A stretch of 64,000 nt of DNA from Diatrype stigma (Eukaryota > Ascomycota > Sordariomycetes > Xylariales > Diatrypaceae), in NCBI GenBank assembly GCA_022225965.2, contig JAKJXP020000002.1, positions 496,001 to 560,000 on the forward strand, written 5' to 3'. A model generated the notes under the pieces. It searched no databases. It saw only the letters and a list, made by a program, of their open reading frames with translations, and had not been told where the DNA came from. Positions within the stretch are counted from its first letter, which is position 1; the number at the start of each line of letters is the position of its first letter. This document shows, piece by piece, positions 40,162 to 51,063 of the stretch. A program made the position numbers and the translations under genes.

Positions 40162-41133
40162 ATGGTCAAAACACTCGTCTTCGGAGCGACAGGCACCCAA
40201 GGCGGTGCCACCGCCCGCGCCCTCCTGCAATCCGGCCACGAAGTGCACGCACTGGTCCGCAACCCGGACGCGGACGCCGCGCAGGTTCTGCAGGCGCAGG
40301 GCGCGGTGCTGTTCAAGGGCCACACCGACGACGTCGCCAGCCTCGACGCGGCGGTGGCCGGCGGCGTCAGCGCCGTGTTCTGGGTGTCGATGATCTCGTT
40401 CGCGGACCTGGACGAGGAGGTGCGCGGCACGCGGAACATCATCGCCGCGGCGCGGCGGGCCGGGACCGTGCGCACCCTGGTCTACAGCACGGCGATGATG
40501 GCGGACGAGGTGCGCCGCCGCGAGCTGCCTCTGTGGGACCACAACCCTTTCATGAAGACGTACTGGGACAACAAGATCGCGGGCGAGGCGGCCGTGCGCG
40601 ACGCCGGCGGCGAGGGCTTCCTTTCCGCGCTGCCGGGGAAGCACTACACGATCCTGCGGCCCGTCGACTTCATGACCAGCTTCGTCAACCCGGCCGCCGC
40701 GTTCCAGTACCCGGACATCATCGCGGAAGGCGTCTGGCACACGGCCGTCCCGCCCGATTTCCCCCTCACCTACATCGACCCGGAGGACGTGGGCCGGCTG
40801 GCCGCGGCCGCCATCGCTGACCCGGAGCGCTTCGGCGGCCGCGAGCTCGACGTCGCCGCCGATCGCGTCCCGGCCCGCGACGCCATCGCCCTGCTTGGCG
40901 CCGCGGCGGGAAAGAACATGCGCCTCGAGACGTACGGACGCGAGGAGGCCCTGCGGCGGAGCGCAGAGAACCCCGTGCTGCTGGGTCAGCTGCTGCGCGT
41001 CCAGAAGGCCGAGGTCGATCCGGAGTCCAACACGCGTCCGCTGGATGACTATGGCCTGGGTTTCAGGGGCCTGAAGGAGTTTCTGGAGCGGAACAAGGCG
41101 CGCATTATTGAGACGTTTAAGAGTGCTCCGTAG
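40162..41133 (+). CDS. NmrA-like NAD(P)-binding Rossmann-fold protein
   Basis: An intron-free 323-residue frame. The N-terminus MVKTLVFGATGTQGGATARAL carries the dinucleotide-binding motif G-A-T-G-x-x-G-G (residues 8-15), followed by the HALVRNPD strand end typical of NADP-preferring NmrA/HSCARG proteins. Further family marks are VFWVSM, TLVYSTAM, the KIAGEAAVR helix and YTILRPVDFMTSF. The usual SDR YxxxK is absent, as in NmrA-type atypical members that sense the redox state of NAD(P) rather than catalyse a reaction; some relatives are isoflavone-reductase-like enzymes, so catalysis is not excluded. Third positions are overwhelmingly G or C, and the gene shows no RIP signature even though it lies on a 2.3-kb island between two RIP blocks. 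Confidence 0.87.
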   Translation: MVKTLVFGATGTQGGATARALLQSGHEVHALVRNPDADAAQVLQAQGAVLFKGHTDDVASLDAAVAGGVSAVFWVSMISFADLDEEVRGTRNIIAAARRAGTVRTLVYSTAMMADEVRRRELPLWDHNPFMKTYWDNKIAGEAAVRDAGGEGFLSALPGKHYTILRPVDFMTSFVNPAAAFQYPDIIAEGVWHTAVPPDFPLTYIDPEDVGRLAAAAIADPERFGGRELDVAADRVPARDAIALLGAAAGKNMRLETYGREEALRRSAENPVLLGQLLRVQKAEVDPESNTRPLDDYGLGFRGLKEFLERNKARIIETFKSAP

Positions 41134-41967
41134 ACGTAGGCCATTCGGTGTATTGTGTCCGTGGCTTGGTCGGTTATGAGATAGGGGCGTGATCAACCCC
41201 GCGTTACCATAATTGAAACCACTCTCTGGTCCCTCTTCCCCCACAGAACTTTTCCGATAGCCTGTGCAGCTGAACTCCGGATTGTGGCACCGTATGCTTC
41301 GATACACTGCATATGTTTGAATCTTTGCATAATGCCGTTTTCGGACCAGTGGGGCCGGCAGTGACTGGCCATTCAAAAATGATGCAACGGCCTCCACACA
41401 CCGTGCCGAAAATCAAGGTGGCATCGAGAATCAGAAATAGTAGAATGTTACTTGCTACGTATGATTTCCCTACTCGTATATTTATCAAGTCTTTCTCATT
41501 TTCATCGTCAAAATTAGTGCACACTAGACTTCATGGCCTCGGCCTAGAATGCCATCTCTGATCGGTATTCACCGGTCTTTTGTCATCCGTGTTGCACCAC
41601 CCTCTCGTCTCTAGTTCCTCGCATTGTTTGCACTCGCCGGGTATAACACTCTACCTTTCCATTGGGCATATTGGGAAACGAACTCCCATGGCACAGCCTT
41701 GACACGGCTACACGCTTCAACGCTCTCTCTATTACATACTTGGTGGCTACCTACGCATTGCAGGTTCACCGAACTGAGGAGCAAATGCTTCCTTATATAT
41801 ACGATTCTATTATATACATCATGTGAGATCCCCGGGGAATTCGAGAGACATGTTGTGGAAAGTCAGGCCCCAGATATCCATCACCGTTGACCCTATTCTT
41901 TCCCATTTTAGGATAAGTCAACCATACCCTACACCATCGCGACACCATCATGGCACCTGAAGTCATC
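41134..41967. other. Intergenic DNA between NmrA-like gene and Copia C
   Basis: Normal composition, no gene recognised. The pentamer TCATC at 41963-41967 is the left target duplication of the Copia element. Confidence 0.5.
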
Positions 41968-42103
41968 TGTTGCGCGACTAATGCCCTAGTGGCACTACCC
42001 ATACCTAAGCAACCGCCTTCTAGCACTCCACCTGCTTAGATTCCTTTGAATCTACATCATTAATTTCTTTCCTGCAGCTGCTTTCTGCTTTGCACCTGCA
42101 ATA
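41968..42103 (+). repeat. Copia C 5' LTR, unmutated
   Basis: 136 bp starting TGTTGCGCGACTAATGCC and ending CACCTGCAATA. It aligns along its whole length with 48197-48331; nearly all differences are C here versus T there, or G versus A. Confidence 0.82.
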
Positions 42104-42116
42104 GGTTATGAGTCCC
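42104..42116 (+). other. Copia primer-binding site (half-tRNA type)
   Basis: GGTTATGAGTCCC immediately after the LTR matches the complement of the initiator tRNA-Met anticodon stem-loop (GGGCTCATAACC) with one difference. Copia-type elements prime on such a tRNA fragment. Confidence 0.7.
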
Positions 42117-42172
42117 TTTATACGCTTTCGTTTATTTGTAACGATTCGAATCTTTCTTTATTGATCCAATTC

Positions 42173-42175
<3 letters not shown>

Positions 42176-42224
<49 letters not shown>
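42176..42224 (+). repeat. A49 homopolymer at composition boundary
   Basis: Forty-nine consecutive A residues. DNA on the left has ordinary composition and DNA on the right is RIP-type AT-rich. It may be a real tract or an assembly join. Confidence 0.9.
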
Positions 42225-42225
<1 letters not shown>

Positions 42226-43086
42226 CAATTACATTCTTTCAAAAAACAAAGTTATCGCATTAAATACGGATACGCTTATAACTTTTAAAAACGAAGCCAT
42301 CGTTTCTTAAATCGATTATAATCGAAAAACAATACGAATAATCAAATATTCGATTATTTGACCTTATATACGGATTTTTTACGAAAATACGAATCGATAT
42401 ATTATATTTTCGTTAAATTTTAACGGGTTTCATAATTTAAAATTCGGACATTACATATGCCCAAATACGAATATTCGTATTAATTAAAATATTATTTAAT
42501 ATAGCAAATTTTGTAATAAAATTGCATTAATTATATGCGATTCATATTAAAGAAAATATTTTCGATTAAGCAGTATTAACTAAATACTTATTTTTAAGAT
42601 CTTTATAATTTAATAATTTAATTAACCTATATTAAAATATATTTTATTCGTAAGTTTTTTTATAGCTTTAAAAGATAATAAGCTATTAGCGACAATTCTT
42701 ATAAGCCGCTTTTATTATTTATAAATAAATAAAATCGCGTAATATAAAATTAATAAATTTAGCTTTTTTTTTAAGTAAGTACCGAAACTTATTCGATATT
42801 TTTTATTGCGTCGAAATAAATTATTATTGCGTAATAATTAATGCCGAAAAATAAATAAGAAAATTAATTAAAAAAAGTTAATATTGAAAATTAAAAGGAC
42901 TGGCCTAAAAATATAAATCCTTTATCGTTTAATGTTTTGCTATAATAAAATATTGCCGCTTTTCGGTTTTTATCGGGCCGATTATTATTTTAATTACTTA
43001 TTAATAAAAGCTTTGCCGTATTTTGGTTTCTTATTAAGTCGAATTTTATTTTAATTATTATTAATAAAAGCTTTATCGTTTTTTAA

Positions 43087-43284
43087 TTGCTATTAAATTT
43101 TACGATAAATAATAATTTTATTATCATCTTTTCGAAAGTGCCTTTTTTTAAGGATAAGAAAAACTTCCGGAATTGGAAAAAATCCGTCTTAAATAATGCC
43201 GAATATTATAGCTTTAAATACTTTTATTATAAGAATATCTTTAAGCCGAAAAATAAAAATACTTTTCCGGCGGTTTTGTTTTAA
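43087..43284 (+). pseudogene. Copia C gag remnant
   Basis: A stop-free stretch reads PFFKDKKNFRNWKKSVLN then AEYYSFKYFYYK, matching the Copia gag N-terminal pattern (F-x-G-x-x-N-F-x-x-W-x-x-x-L). Only about 65 codons survive without a stop. Confidence 0.55.
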
Positions 43285-45234
43285 AAAAACAACGCATTTA
43301 TGCGCGTATTTTGTTAACGTTTTTTATACGGCAGATAATGCCGAAATTAAAAAATACAGGTTACGATCGAAAAAAAAATAAAGAATCCGTTTGAAATTTT
43401 CATATTTATTTATAAATCAATACTAGCGGCTTTGGAATTTAATAAATGCGTCTTAACCATTTAATGAATAAATATAACCTTAAAGGCTAGCATAATTCTA
43501 AAGAACTTTAACGTTTTATTCGTATAACGAACGAAAAAATTAAAACAATTCGGAATAAAGCAATCCGAAAACTTCCAGTTATTTCTTTTAATGTTAAAAA
43601 TTAAAAACCGATATTCCGAATAATATCGCATAATCGAATAAAAGGTTTTTCATAACGAATTAAAATAAAAGGAATTTTAAAAGAAAGTTTATTAATTAGC
43701 GATTTCCGAATTTATTAATACTAAGCTTATGTTTTTAATTATAACAAATAAAGCTATAAAAACGGTAAATAATAATAACATTACTTTATAAAATTTCCAA
43801 TTTATTCGTAAATATTAATTTAAAAAAAACCAAATTATATTTTACGTATAAGAAAATAAAATATTACCTTTACTGTTTAAATTATAATAGGCATTATTTG
43901 AATAATCCGAATAAGTATTAAATATTTTATTTCGAATGCCGGTAAAAATGAATAAAAAATCGAGCAATAGCCGGAATTGCCTTTTTTCCGAATATACCGT
44001 TAAAAGAAATATTAAATATAAAAACGAACTTAAATGCTACGGTATTATAATTTATTCGAAATATATTTATAAACGATTCTGAAATTAATAAATATATTTT
44101 TAACGATTTTAAGTGATTTATATTATATAAATCGCTCGATAAATCCGAATTAATAGCATCATTAAATAGCGACGATATTAAATACGTTAATATAAGCGTT
44201 ATAAGTTATTAAATTTATATTAATACAAGGGGTATTATTAAAATAACTTATAATAATGCTTAATATTTTCCGACCGCGCTTTATAATTTAATAAATTCGA
44301 AAGTTTTCCGAAATAACGGCATTATCTTTAATAAATACGGAAATCGTTTAATTAATAAGAAAACCGGCAATAAATTTATTAATATATAATAAATATATAA
44401 CGTTAAAGTTATTTCCGTTATTTCCGTTTTTAATTTTTTATTTATATAAATAATATTTTTATAACGGTTAATTTTTATTAAATACGTAGGAAATTTATAT
44501 ATGCCAGTTACGAATGCATATAAAAGGCATATATTACCCGAAAACCTATATTTCCGATATCGAAAGATATAACTTATAAAATATATTTACGAATAAAAGC
44601 ATAGCGATAAATAAATAAAAAGCAAATTATTTTTATAATTTATTCCTTATAAGTTATATATTTCGATATATATAAAATAAAACCAATGGGTTTTATAGGA
44701 TATAAATATTCCGTTATATTAATTAATAAATCTATCGGTTTTAAATGAATTAAATTTGCCCGTAAAAAAAAGAAATCCATCGCTTAATTTAAGAATAAAT
44801 AATCGAAATTAAACGTTAAAACATATATAAAGTTTAAATGTTTTAATCCGATAAAGAATGGGAATAATCCGATAAAAAATTGGAATTTATTAGCATTAAT
44901 AATAATATAAATAAATTCTTAAATCAAAAAAATATATAATAGCAAAAAATAATCCTCTATATATCGAAATAAAACGCATACGAAAAAGAATAAAATAAAG
45001 CTTATTATTATTCCTTTTCGTTCGATAATAAAGTAAGCCGGATTATTTCATTTTTTATGGCCGTATATCGAAAAATATATTATAAAATTAATAAATATGC
45101 TCTTATTTCGTTATAATAAAAGTAATAAATGCTTTAAAGCCAAATTAATTCGAAATTTAAATATTTTTATATAAAAGAAACTTAACGATTTGTTTATTTT
45201 TAAAACTTAAGAATTTTTCGGTTATGTATATAAT

Positions 45235-45410
45235 AAAAGGATTATATAAAATTATAAAATAGCTTTACGAATTTTTAAGGTATATTTAATTGGATATATC
45301 GATATTAAAGCGAAAATTTATAAGGTTTACGTTTCGGATAAATATATTATTATTTATATTCGTAATATATGCTTTATTAAAAGAATATTAAATAAAAGGA
45401 TTAATATTAA
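45235..45410 (+). pseudogene. Copia C integrase C-terminal remnant
   Basis: YLIGYIDIKAKIYKVYVSDK then RNICFIK corresponds to the conserved Copia segment (LVGY ... YRVW ... RDVxF) downstream of the integrase core. Confidence 0.62.
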
Positions 45411-46599
45411 TAAAAACATATAACACGTTATCGAATTCGTTAATCCGGAATTCGAAAACGAAATATCCTAATCGGAAACGATAATACAGTATAATTTAAA
45501 CGTAACGGAAAACCCTATTGCGAAACGAAAATATATCGAAACGAAAATTATAACTTTTTAATAACGCATTAAAACCTTTTTAAAAAAAACATAACGAAAA
45601 CGATTCCGAATATAAAACAAGCGGCAAGCAGCTTTATTTGCCGTTCGAATTTCTTATTTTAAAGCAATAATTGTTAAAAAAAAAATTAAAATAAAAAAAA
45701 ATTATTAAAAACAAAATAATAATTATATTTAAAATAAAAAACATTAAGGTAATAACAATTATATTTCCAATTATATCGAATAATTTTTTTAAATCCAAAA
45801 ATAAAAGAAATTCGATAATTCCGAAAACAAATATTTCGAAAAAGCAATCGAAAACCTTAAAAAAAAATACCTTTTCGATAATAAAGCATTAAATTCCGCC
45901 TTAAATTCGATTATGATAAATAATTCATAAAGAAAACCCATTATTCGAAAATTTGCCCGTAATAAGAATAAAAAAACAAATTATAAAATCCTTTTTAACG
46001 CGCGTTTTAAATTAATGCCGCCGAAAGTTTTTTTTTAACATTTTATTCGCTCTTTATACGAATAAAAAAATTCTTTTCATAAGATCCGTAATAAATCCAT
46101 CCGGATATTAACGAAATACGCTTTATTTATATTAAAAATAAAAAAAAAATAATAATACCGAAATTTGTTAAAACGATAAAAAAACGAAAAAAAAAAACCT
46201 TATTTTTTAAAAGCAATAATAACCGGCCTTTAAGATATAATATAATAGTTTAATAAAAAAGAATATATTTAATTTAATCCCTTTTTTCCTTAAAATTAAG
46301 GCTTTACCGTTAAAATAAATAACGAATTAACGGTTTAACGTTAATAACAAATAAATTTAAAACCGAATCCGATTAATAATTTACGGAAATTTCGAAGCAA
46401 AAAACGATTACGCAATATAAAATATATATTCGATTATTGCCAACGTTATATCCATTAGGATTTTCCTTATTTTCATAATTATTTTTAACTTGGAAAATTA
46501 ATTTTACGATATAAAAATAGCCTTTTTTAATGTTACCTTTTTTAATGGTTACGATATATACATTCGTTAATCGGAAAAATATAATAACGAAACGAATAA

Positions 46600-46960
46600 A
46601 GTTTAAAATTTTAAGCAAGTATTATACGGCTTATAAAAGGCCTTTATTTAATAATATCGTATTTTTACGAAGGTCTTAAAAAAATCGGATTTAAGCCGAT
46701 AATATAAAACTTATATTTATTTAAATACGAAATAATAAAAAAGCTTTTTTTGGTATATATTAACGATATTTTCGTTATAAGCAAAATAATTATCGAATAT
46801 TATCGAATTCGAAATAAATTATAAGCGTTTTTTTAATTAAAAAACCTAAGGGAAATTACGAAATTCTTCGGATACGTCGTTAAACGTAATAAGCGCTTAC
46901 GGAAGGTTTTTTTTATTTAGGAAAATTACATTCGGAAAATAATTAATAAATACAAAAAAT
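46600..46960 (+). pseudogene. Copia C reverse transcriptase remnant
   Basis: YINDIFVISK stands in place of the YVDDI-x-x-x-G/S-K catalytic motif. It is followed by LKNLREITKFFGYVVKRNKR (family: LKDLGE-x-x-x-FLG-x-x-x-R-x) and YIRKIINKY (family: YI-x-K-x-L-x-K-F). The order and spacing are diagnostic for Ty1/Copia RT. Confidence 0.75.
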
Positions 46961-47666
46961 AATTAAAAAAAATATTTAAAACCTTTTAACGGTCCGAATT
47001 AATAATTCCCGTTACTTAAATTTTTTTGTTTTATTTAAATAACGGCAATATATTAAAAAAATAAATTTATTTAATTATCTTTTAATAAATAATTGCCTAA
47101 ATATTTCCTTTATAATAAATAAGCTATATAAATCGAATTCGAAACCGAAAAAGGTTTATCGAAATTTATTAAATCATTTTTAATATTATTTTAATATAAT
47201 AATTAAGTTCGAAATAATTTTAAGAAATAATTATAAAGTTATGGATTTAATAATAAGGATTTTCGTTAATGCTATTTTTTACGATAATTTAATATTCCGT
47301 TTTTTTATCGGCGCCTATATAATTTTATTTACCGAAAAGCCGATATATTAAAAAACGAAAAAATAATCGATAATTATGTTTAATAATATTAAAACGAAAT
47401 TTATTAATTTTATTTTTGCCGAAATAAATAACATTTAAATTAATTTCATATTAACCGAATTAAATTATTTTTAATAAAAGCTTTATATTATATTTACGGA
47501 TTTAAAAAACGTAATAATAATAACGTTAAATTCGTTAAATATAACGAAAATGCAATACGTAAATGTTCGATATAAATAAATTATCGATAAAATTAAAAAG
47601 GGCTTTTTTTAATTGCTTTATATCGAAATGAACGATATAATTATAAACGGCCTTATAAAGGCTTTT

Positions 47667-47926
47667 TGTTATGGACGTTCCGGACTTTCTGCTTCTAGCT
47701 AGGAGTGCCGGCGGCGTCGATAACGTCGACTGTATATAGGGGCACAGCACCGCTATGCAGTGCTTAGTACTACTTATTACCAGTATAGGGGTAAAGTTAT
47801 GAAGTAGTAAAAGCATGAATTCCTATGGAGTACTAGGGACTCCAAGGACTTTTATATAATCCTTGGCAGTATTAGGTAGGGGTACGTAGTACTGAGTAAT
47901 CCTAGGGACTATTGTATTACGTAATA
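47667..47926 (-). mobile_element. Solo LTR of the Gypsy B family
   Basis: 260 bp, reverse complement of the Gypsy B LTRs at 26719 and 36950. It has a perfect CTTTT duplication at 47662-47666 and 47927-47931. It keeps many C and G residues (for example CTAGCTAGGAGTGCCGGC), in strong contrast to the Copia relic around it. It therefore inserted, or recombined to a solo LTR, after the main mutation of Copia C. Confidence 0.88.
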
Positions 47927-48196
47927 CTTTTTAAACGGAAAAATATAAGCAATTCGTAAGGCAAATAAAATTAAACTTATATTAATAAAATTAAAGCAAT
48001 TATATAAATAATCGTTAATCGGCCATAATTTTTATTTCGACGCGATATATTATAACGACATAAAATAATAAATTAAAAGTTTTTATATTTCGAAAAATAT
48101 CGTATATTTAAATTAAATAATACCAATTAATTTCCAAATTTAATATAAAAAAAGTGCTAAAAACGGCTTCGTTTTTTAAAAGCGTTTAAAAGGCTA

Positions 48197-48331
48197 TATT
48201 ACGTAATTAATGCCTTAATAATATTATTCATATTTAAGTAACCGCTTTTTAATATTCCACTTGCTTAAATTCCTTTAAATCTATATTATTAGTTTTTTTT
48301 TATAGCTGCTTTCTGCTTTGCACCTGTAATA
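48197..48331 (+). repeat. Copia C 3' LTR, mutated except its end
   Basis: The first about 105 bases carry dense C-to-T/G-to-A changes relative to the 5' LTR. The final about 30 bases (GCTGCTTTCTGCTTTGCACC) are intact. Purine-rich AAAAGG precedes it. Confidence 0.8.
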
Positions 48332-49201
48332 TCATTTATGCCATTATATTTGGCATCTTGACTGTACTCCTTGCCATCGTGGCGATGATTCAGAATCATG
48401 TTCAGCGAACCCATCGAGGTATTACACACCATTATTAGCCCCCTATACAACCATGAATGAAATACTCTGACTGACAGTTGTAAAAGTACCGAATCATGAA
48501 GCTCAAAGTGTCTGATATCGACCTTGACACCTAGAGCTCGTGTACAATATGCCCCATCAATCCTTGTTACCTGGGCGTCATTTTAATGCAACAAATAAGG
48601 ATATTCTAAAATTCAGCATGTTTTTTCTGCTCACATGAAGGTACCACACTTTGTTGGAAGAGGATTGGGGGGAGGGAAGGGGGGTCTTTACCTGATAAAC
48701 ACCGAATTCGGATTTCCACATATATAATGACAAGGCAGGATCACGTGGTGGGAAAAGTTGATGAATTAGAGTGTGCACGCTTTCCCCTTAGCTAGCTTCT
48801 TCCATAACAGTATCTATCAACTACAAGCGATGCAGACCCATTATACCGGTGACCAAATACTATGCACAATGGCAATTCTTGAAGAGCCTCGAAGACCTCC
48901 AGTCCCAACACAGCCTCCAAATTTCAACGCACACAACCCATGACGGTCCATATCTGCAGTCATTCCCAACTAATCGCTTTTTCTGCTGACGAATGCGTCA
49001 TACATCGGAGGTGAAGAATGGAGTTTCCCATGAGCGACTGACTTCCGTTTACTTCAAGACTGGTTTGACCATATGCTCGCACAGTGCTTGGCGTAGCTAT
49101 GAACTATACCGACGATCAAGCATGAGGTGAGTCGTTAGTAGGTACATCTATGATTTGAAGCCGAGCGTGACAAGACAATACGTACAGTGTGATGCATCAA
49201 G
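48332..49201. other. Intergenic DNA right of Copia C
   Basis: Normal composition resumes within about 20 bases of the LTR end. No gene was recognised. A CCCC/GGGG-rich purine tract lies at about 48660-48690. Confidence 0.5.
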
Positions 49202-49480
49202 CTACACGTTAGAATAGCCACGCACACGATGCCCCTCCAGCGCATGGAAGTACCCCTCAATAAGGATGTAGTAAAGGACACATCCGACAAAGGCCATGAT
49301 TGTGACGGCAGCAACTGTACCAGAAAGGATCATACGGATCACCGTCTTTGCAACAGCGAAATAAGCGTCGGCGTCATAGCTTGCTTGGGCTTCTGAAGAC
49401 TCTTGGGCCGACACCAATAGTGCGAAGAGCAGGAAGACGAGTAGCACCGCAGGCGAGTGAGAAAAGGTAGGGGAGCCCAT
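49202..49480 (-). CDS. Small protein with signal peptide and one membrane helix
   Basis: A 92-residue frame begins at the ATG at 49480. It starts with a hydrophobic leader (SPAVLLVFLLFALLVSAQ), followed by an acidic stretch (ESSEAQASYDADAYFAVAKT) and a second strongly hydrophobic segment (about residues 50-75, TVAAVTIMAFVGCVLYYILI), ending HRVRGYSNV. This suggests a small type I membrane protein or a two-helix protein. The frame is open upstream to a non-ATG start, but the ATG fits the leader best. I recognise no family. It could be a chance frame, though the two well-placed hydrophobic segments argue against that. Confidence 0.45.
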   Translation of the reverse strand: MGSPTFSHSPAVLLVFLLFALLVSAQESSEAQASYDADAYFAVAKTVIRMILSGTVAAVTIMAFVGCVLYYILIEGYFHALEGHRVRGYSNV

Positions 49481-50945
49481 CTTGTTTATTTTGCAAGCTC
49501 GGTAATCCAGCAAAGAGCTTGTACTTGGATTAATATGGTAACGTGTGCAAAGGTGTTGTTCTCGATATGCGTTGATAGTAAGGTGCTGTACGGTTTGTTC
49601 GTGAATCTGTCGCAATTGTACAAGTATCAATTCGAATATTGGTCCTTAATCACAATTAATTGGCCAATCACTAATGAAATGATGCAGAAGTTGAAGGACT
49701 TACTCGAATCTATAGTGATGCCAATGTTGCGTGATACGACTGACTGGTAGGTTCTTGTCGAGTGGATGTGATTGTGCGATAATAAGACTACAACAAGTGG
49801 TTGACTATGAGAAACGTTGTTGGACTTCCGAATGGTTGTTAGAAAGGAAATCACACAGGATAAAGTGAGAGAGGATGAAGTGAAAGAAGTGCAATGGTTG
49901 CCAGAGCAAGGCGCGTCCAGGTTTAGCTGCCCAAGGCCTTGGGGCTAAGGCACCACCAGTGCTACCCCCATGACCACCTAGCAACCACATAGGTGAACCA
50001 CCAAGGGATACCTATTGTAACCATATTCCTATTGTAACAGAAATTGCTATTGACTAACAGATTGGGTGATAAGTAACGAGTAATACTTACAGGCTAAAAC
50101 GTAATACCACTTGTGATTATGTCAAGTCTTCTATATTTTACTGTTGAATTCTGGGAATGGACAACTGCCCTTCTAAGGTCAACTGTGAAGTATTCAAATG
50201 AAGTCTCATATATATTCATACGTTAGAATTGCGTAGCCGTCATCATTTCGTTTGATGGCTGTATCCGAACCCTCCCTTGTAATTAGTTCCATGCATTACC
50301 TAAGCTGCCTCCCCCTATTCCCCCTGTACCGGATGCATTCTGTGTCTGTCTAGTTCATTTTCCGAGGTGGGGGTCTCTCGAGCATGAAAGAGTAGAGTGA
50401 GCTAAGATTGAAAACATATCCTAGACCCGGTGAATAGAAATTGACGTTGTGGTATACCAGAGCGACTATTTTGCCTGTTGGACCCGAAGTTGCTACCTGG
50501 TAAGTAGAGCCTCACCATTGCTACCAGGGCAGTCCGCTATCCATGAAGATGAAAATGGACCAATGTAACAAGGTTTTAAGATTGGATACTTAAGTATATT
50601 TATATATGTTGGCATTTGCGTTATACTGAACCAGCTTGCTTCCTTCTAGGTTATCTAGCTTATGCAAATCCTCTGTACAGCCACCGAATTCCTCGTTGTT
50701 TGCGCATTGCAGCCTGTGGTAGCCTACGTAAGTTTGCTAGAGATCAAAGCGACCAATTCCCACCTAGAGTATTTCCCAAATGTTGACAATATAACTTCAA
50801 CTTGCAAGAGGACAGTTCGGCGGTAGGAAATAAACTCCGGATCATTTACACCCTTGCTTATCAATCACAAGTAGCACACCCCACCCGCCCGTTTTCTATC
50901 TCGGTCGTCAAAATGACATCTACCTTTTAACTCTCGAACGTAGTT
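49481..50945. other. Intergenic DNA upstream of a regulator gene
   Basis: No gene was recognised in about 1.4 kb. The last part is the promoter and leader of the Zn2Cys6 gene at 50989. Confidence 0.5.
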
Positions 50946-51063
50946 ATGGGTATGAGCGCTACCTCGGACGCATTGGGACAGAGCTACGATGAGGAGCTCG
51001 AACGGTTGTTGGACTTGCAGACTCCGGCGCAAGAAATGCGACGAGAAATACCCGGTGTGTGAC
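50946..51063 (+). promoter_or_regulatory. Upstream ORF overlapping the regulator start
   Basis: An ATG at 50946 (with another at 50952) opens a 38-codon frame in a different phase. It runs across the main ATG at 50989 and stops at 51061-51063. Such overlapping uORFs usually lower translation of the main frame. Confidence 0.5.

Larger units (their letters stand above)
41968..48331 (+). mobile_element. Copia C: RIP-degraded Ty1/Copia LTR retrotransposon
   Basis: LTRs of 136 and 135 bp (41968-42103 and 48197-48331) are flanked by TCATC (41963-41967) and TCATT (48332-48336), a 5-bp duplication with one C/T difference. GGTTATGAGTCCC follows the 5' LTR directly. It complements the anticodon region of initiator tRNA-Met, the half-tRNA priming known for Copia. 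Plus-strand remnants follow Copia order: gag about 43.1-43.3 kb, integrase C-terminus about 45.24-45.40 kb, reverse transcriptase about 46.6-46.96 kb. A solo Gypsy-B LTR is inserted at 47667. The first 208 bases are not mutated while nearly all the rest is; the switch falls exactly at a 49-base A run. Confidence 0.82.

Noticed and set aside
40150..41397. A 415-codon minus-strand frame over the NmrA-like gene
   Set aside because: Antisense shadow of a GC-rich gene; low-complexity composition and no recognisable domain.
43087..43284. An independent small gene
   Set aside because: Its residues match the gag start of Copia and it sits at the proper place in the element, so it is treated as a remnant.
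20222..48331. A CRISPR array, mitochondrial insertion or centromere as explanation of the AT-rich blocks
   Set aside because: There is no regular spacer-repeat pattern and no mitochondrial gene. Pol domains, LTRs and target duplications explain the blocks as RIP-altered retroelements.
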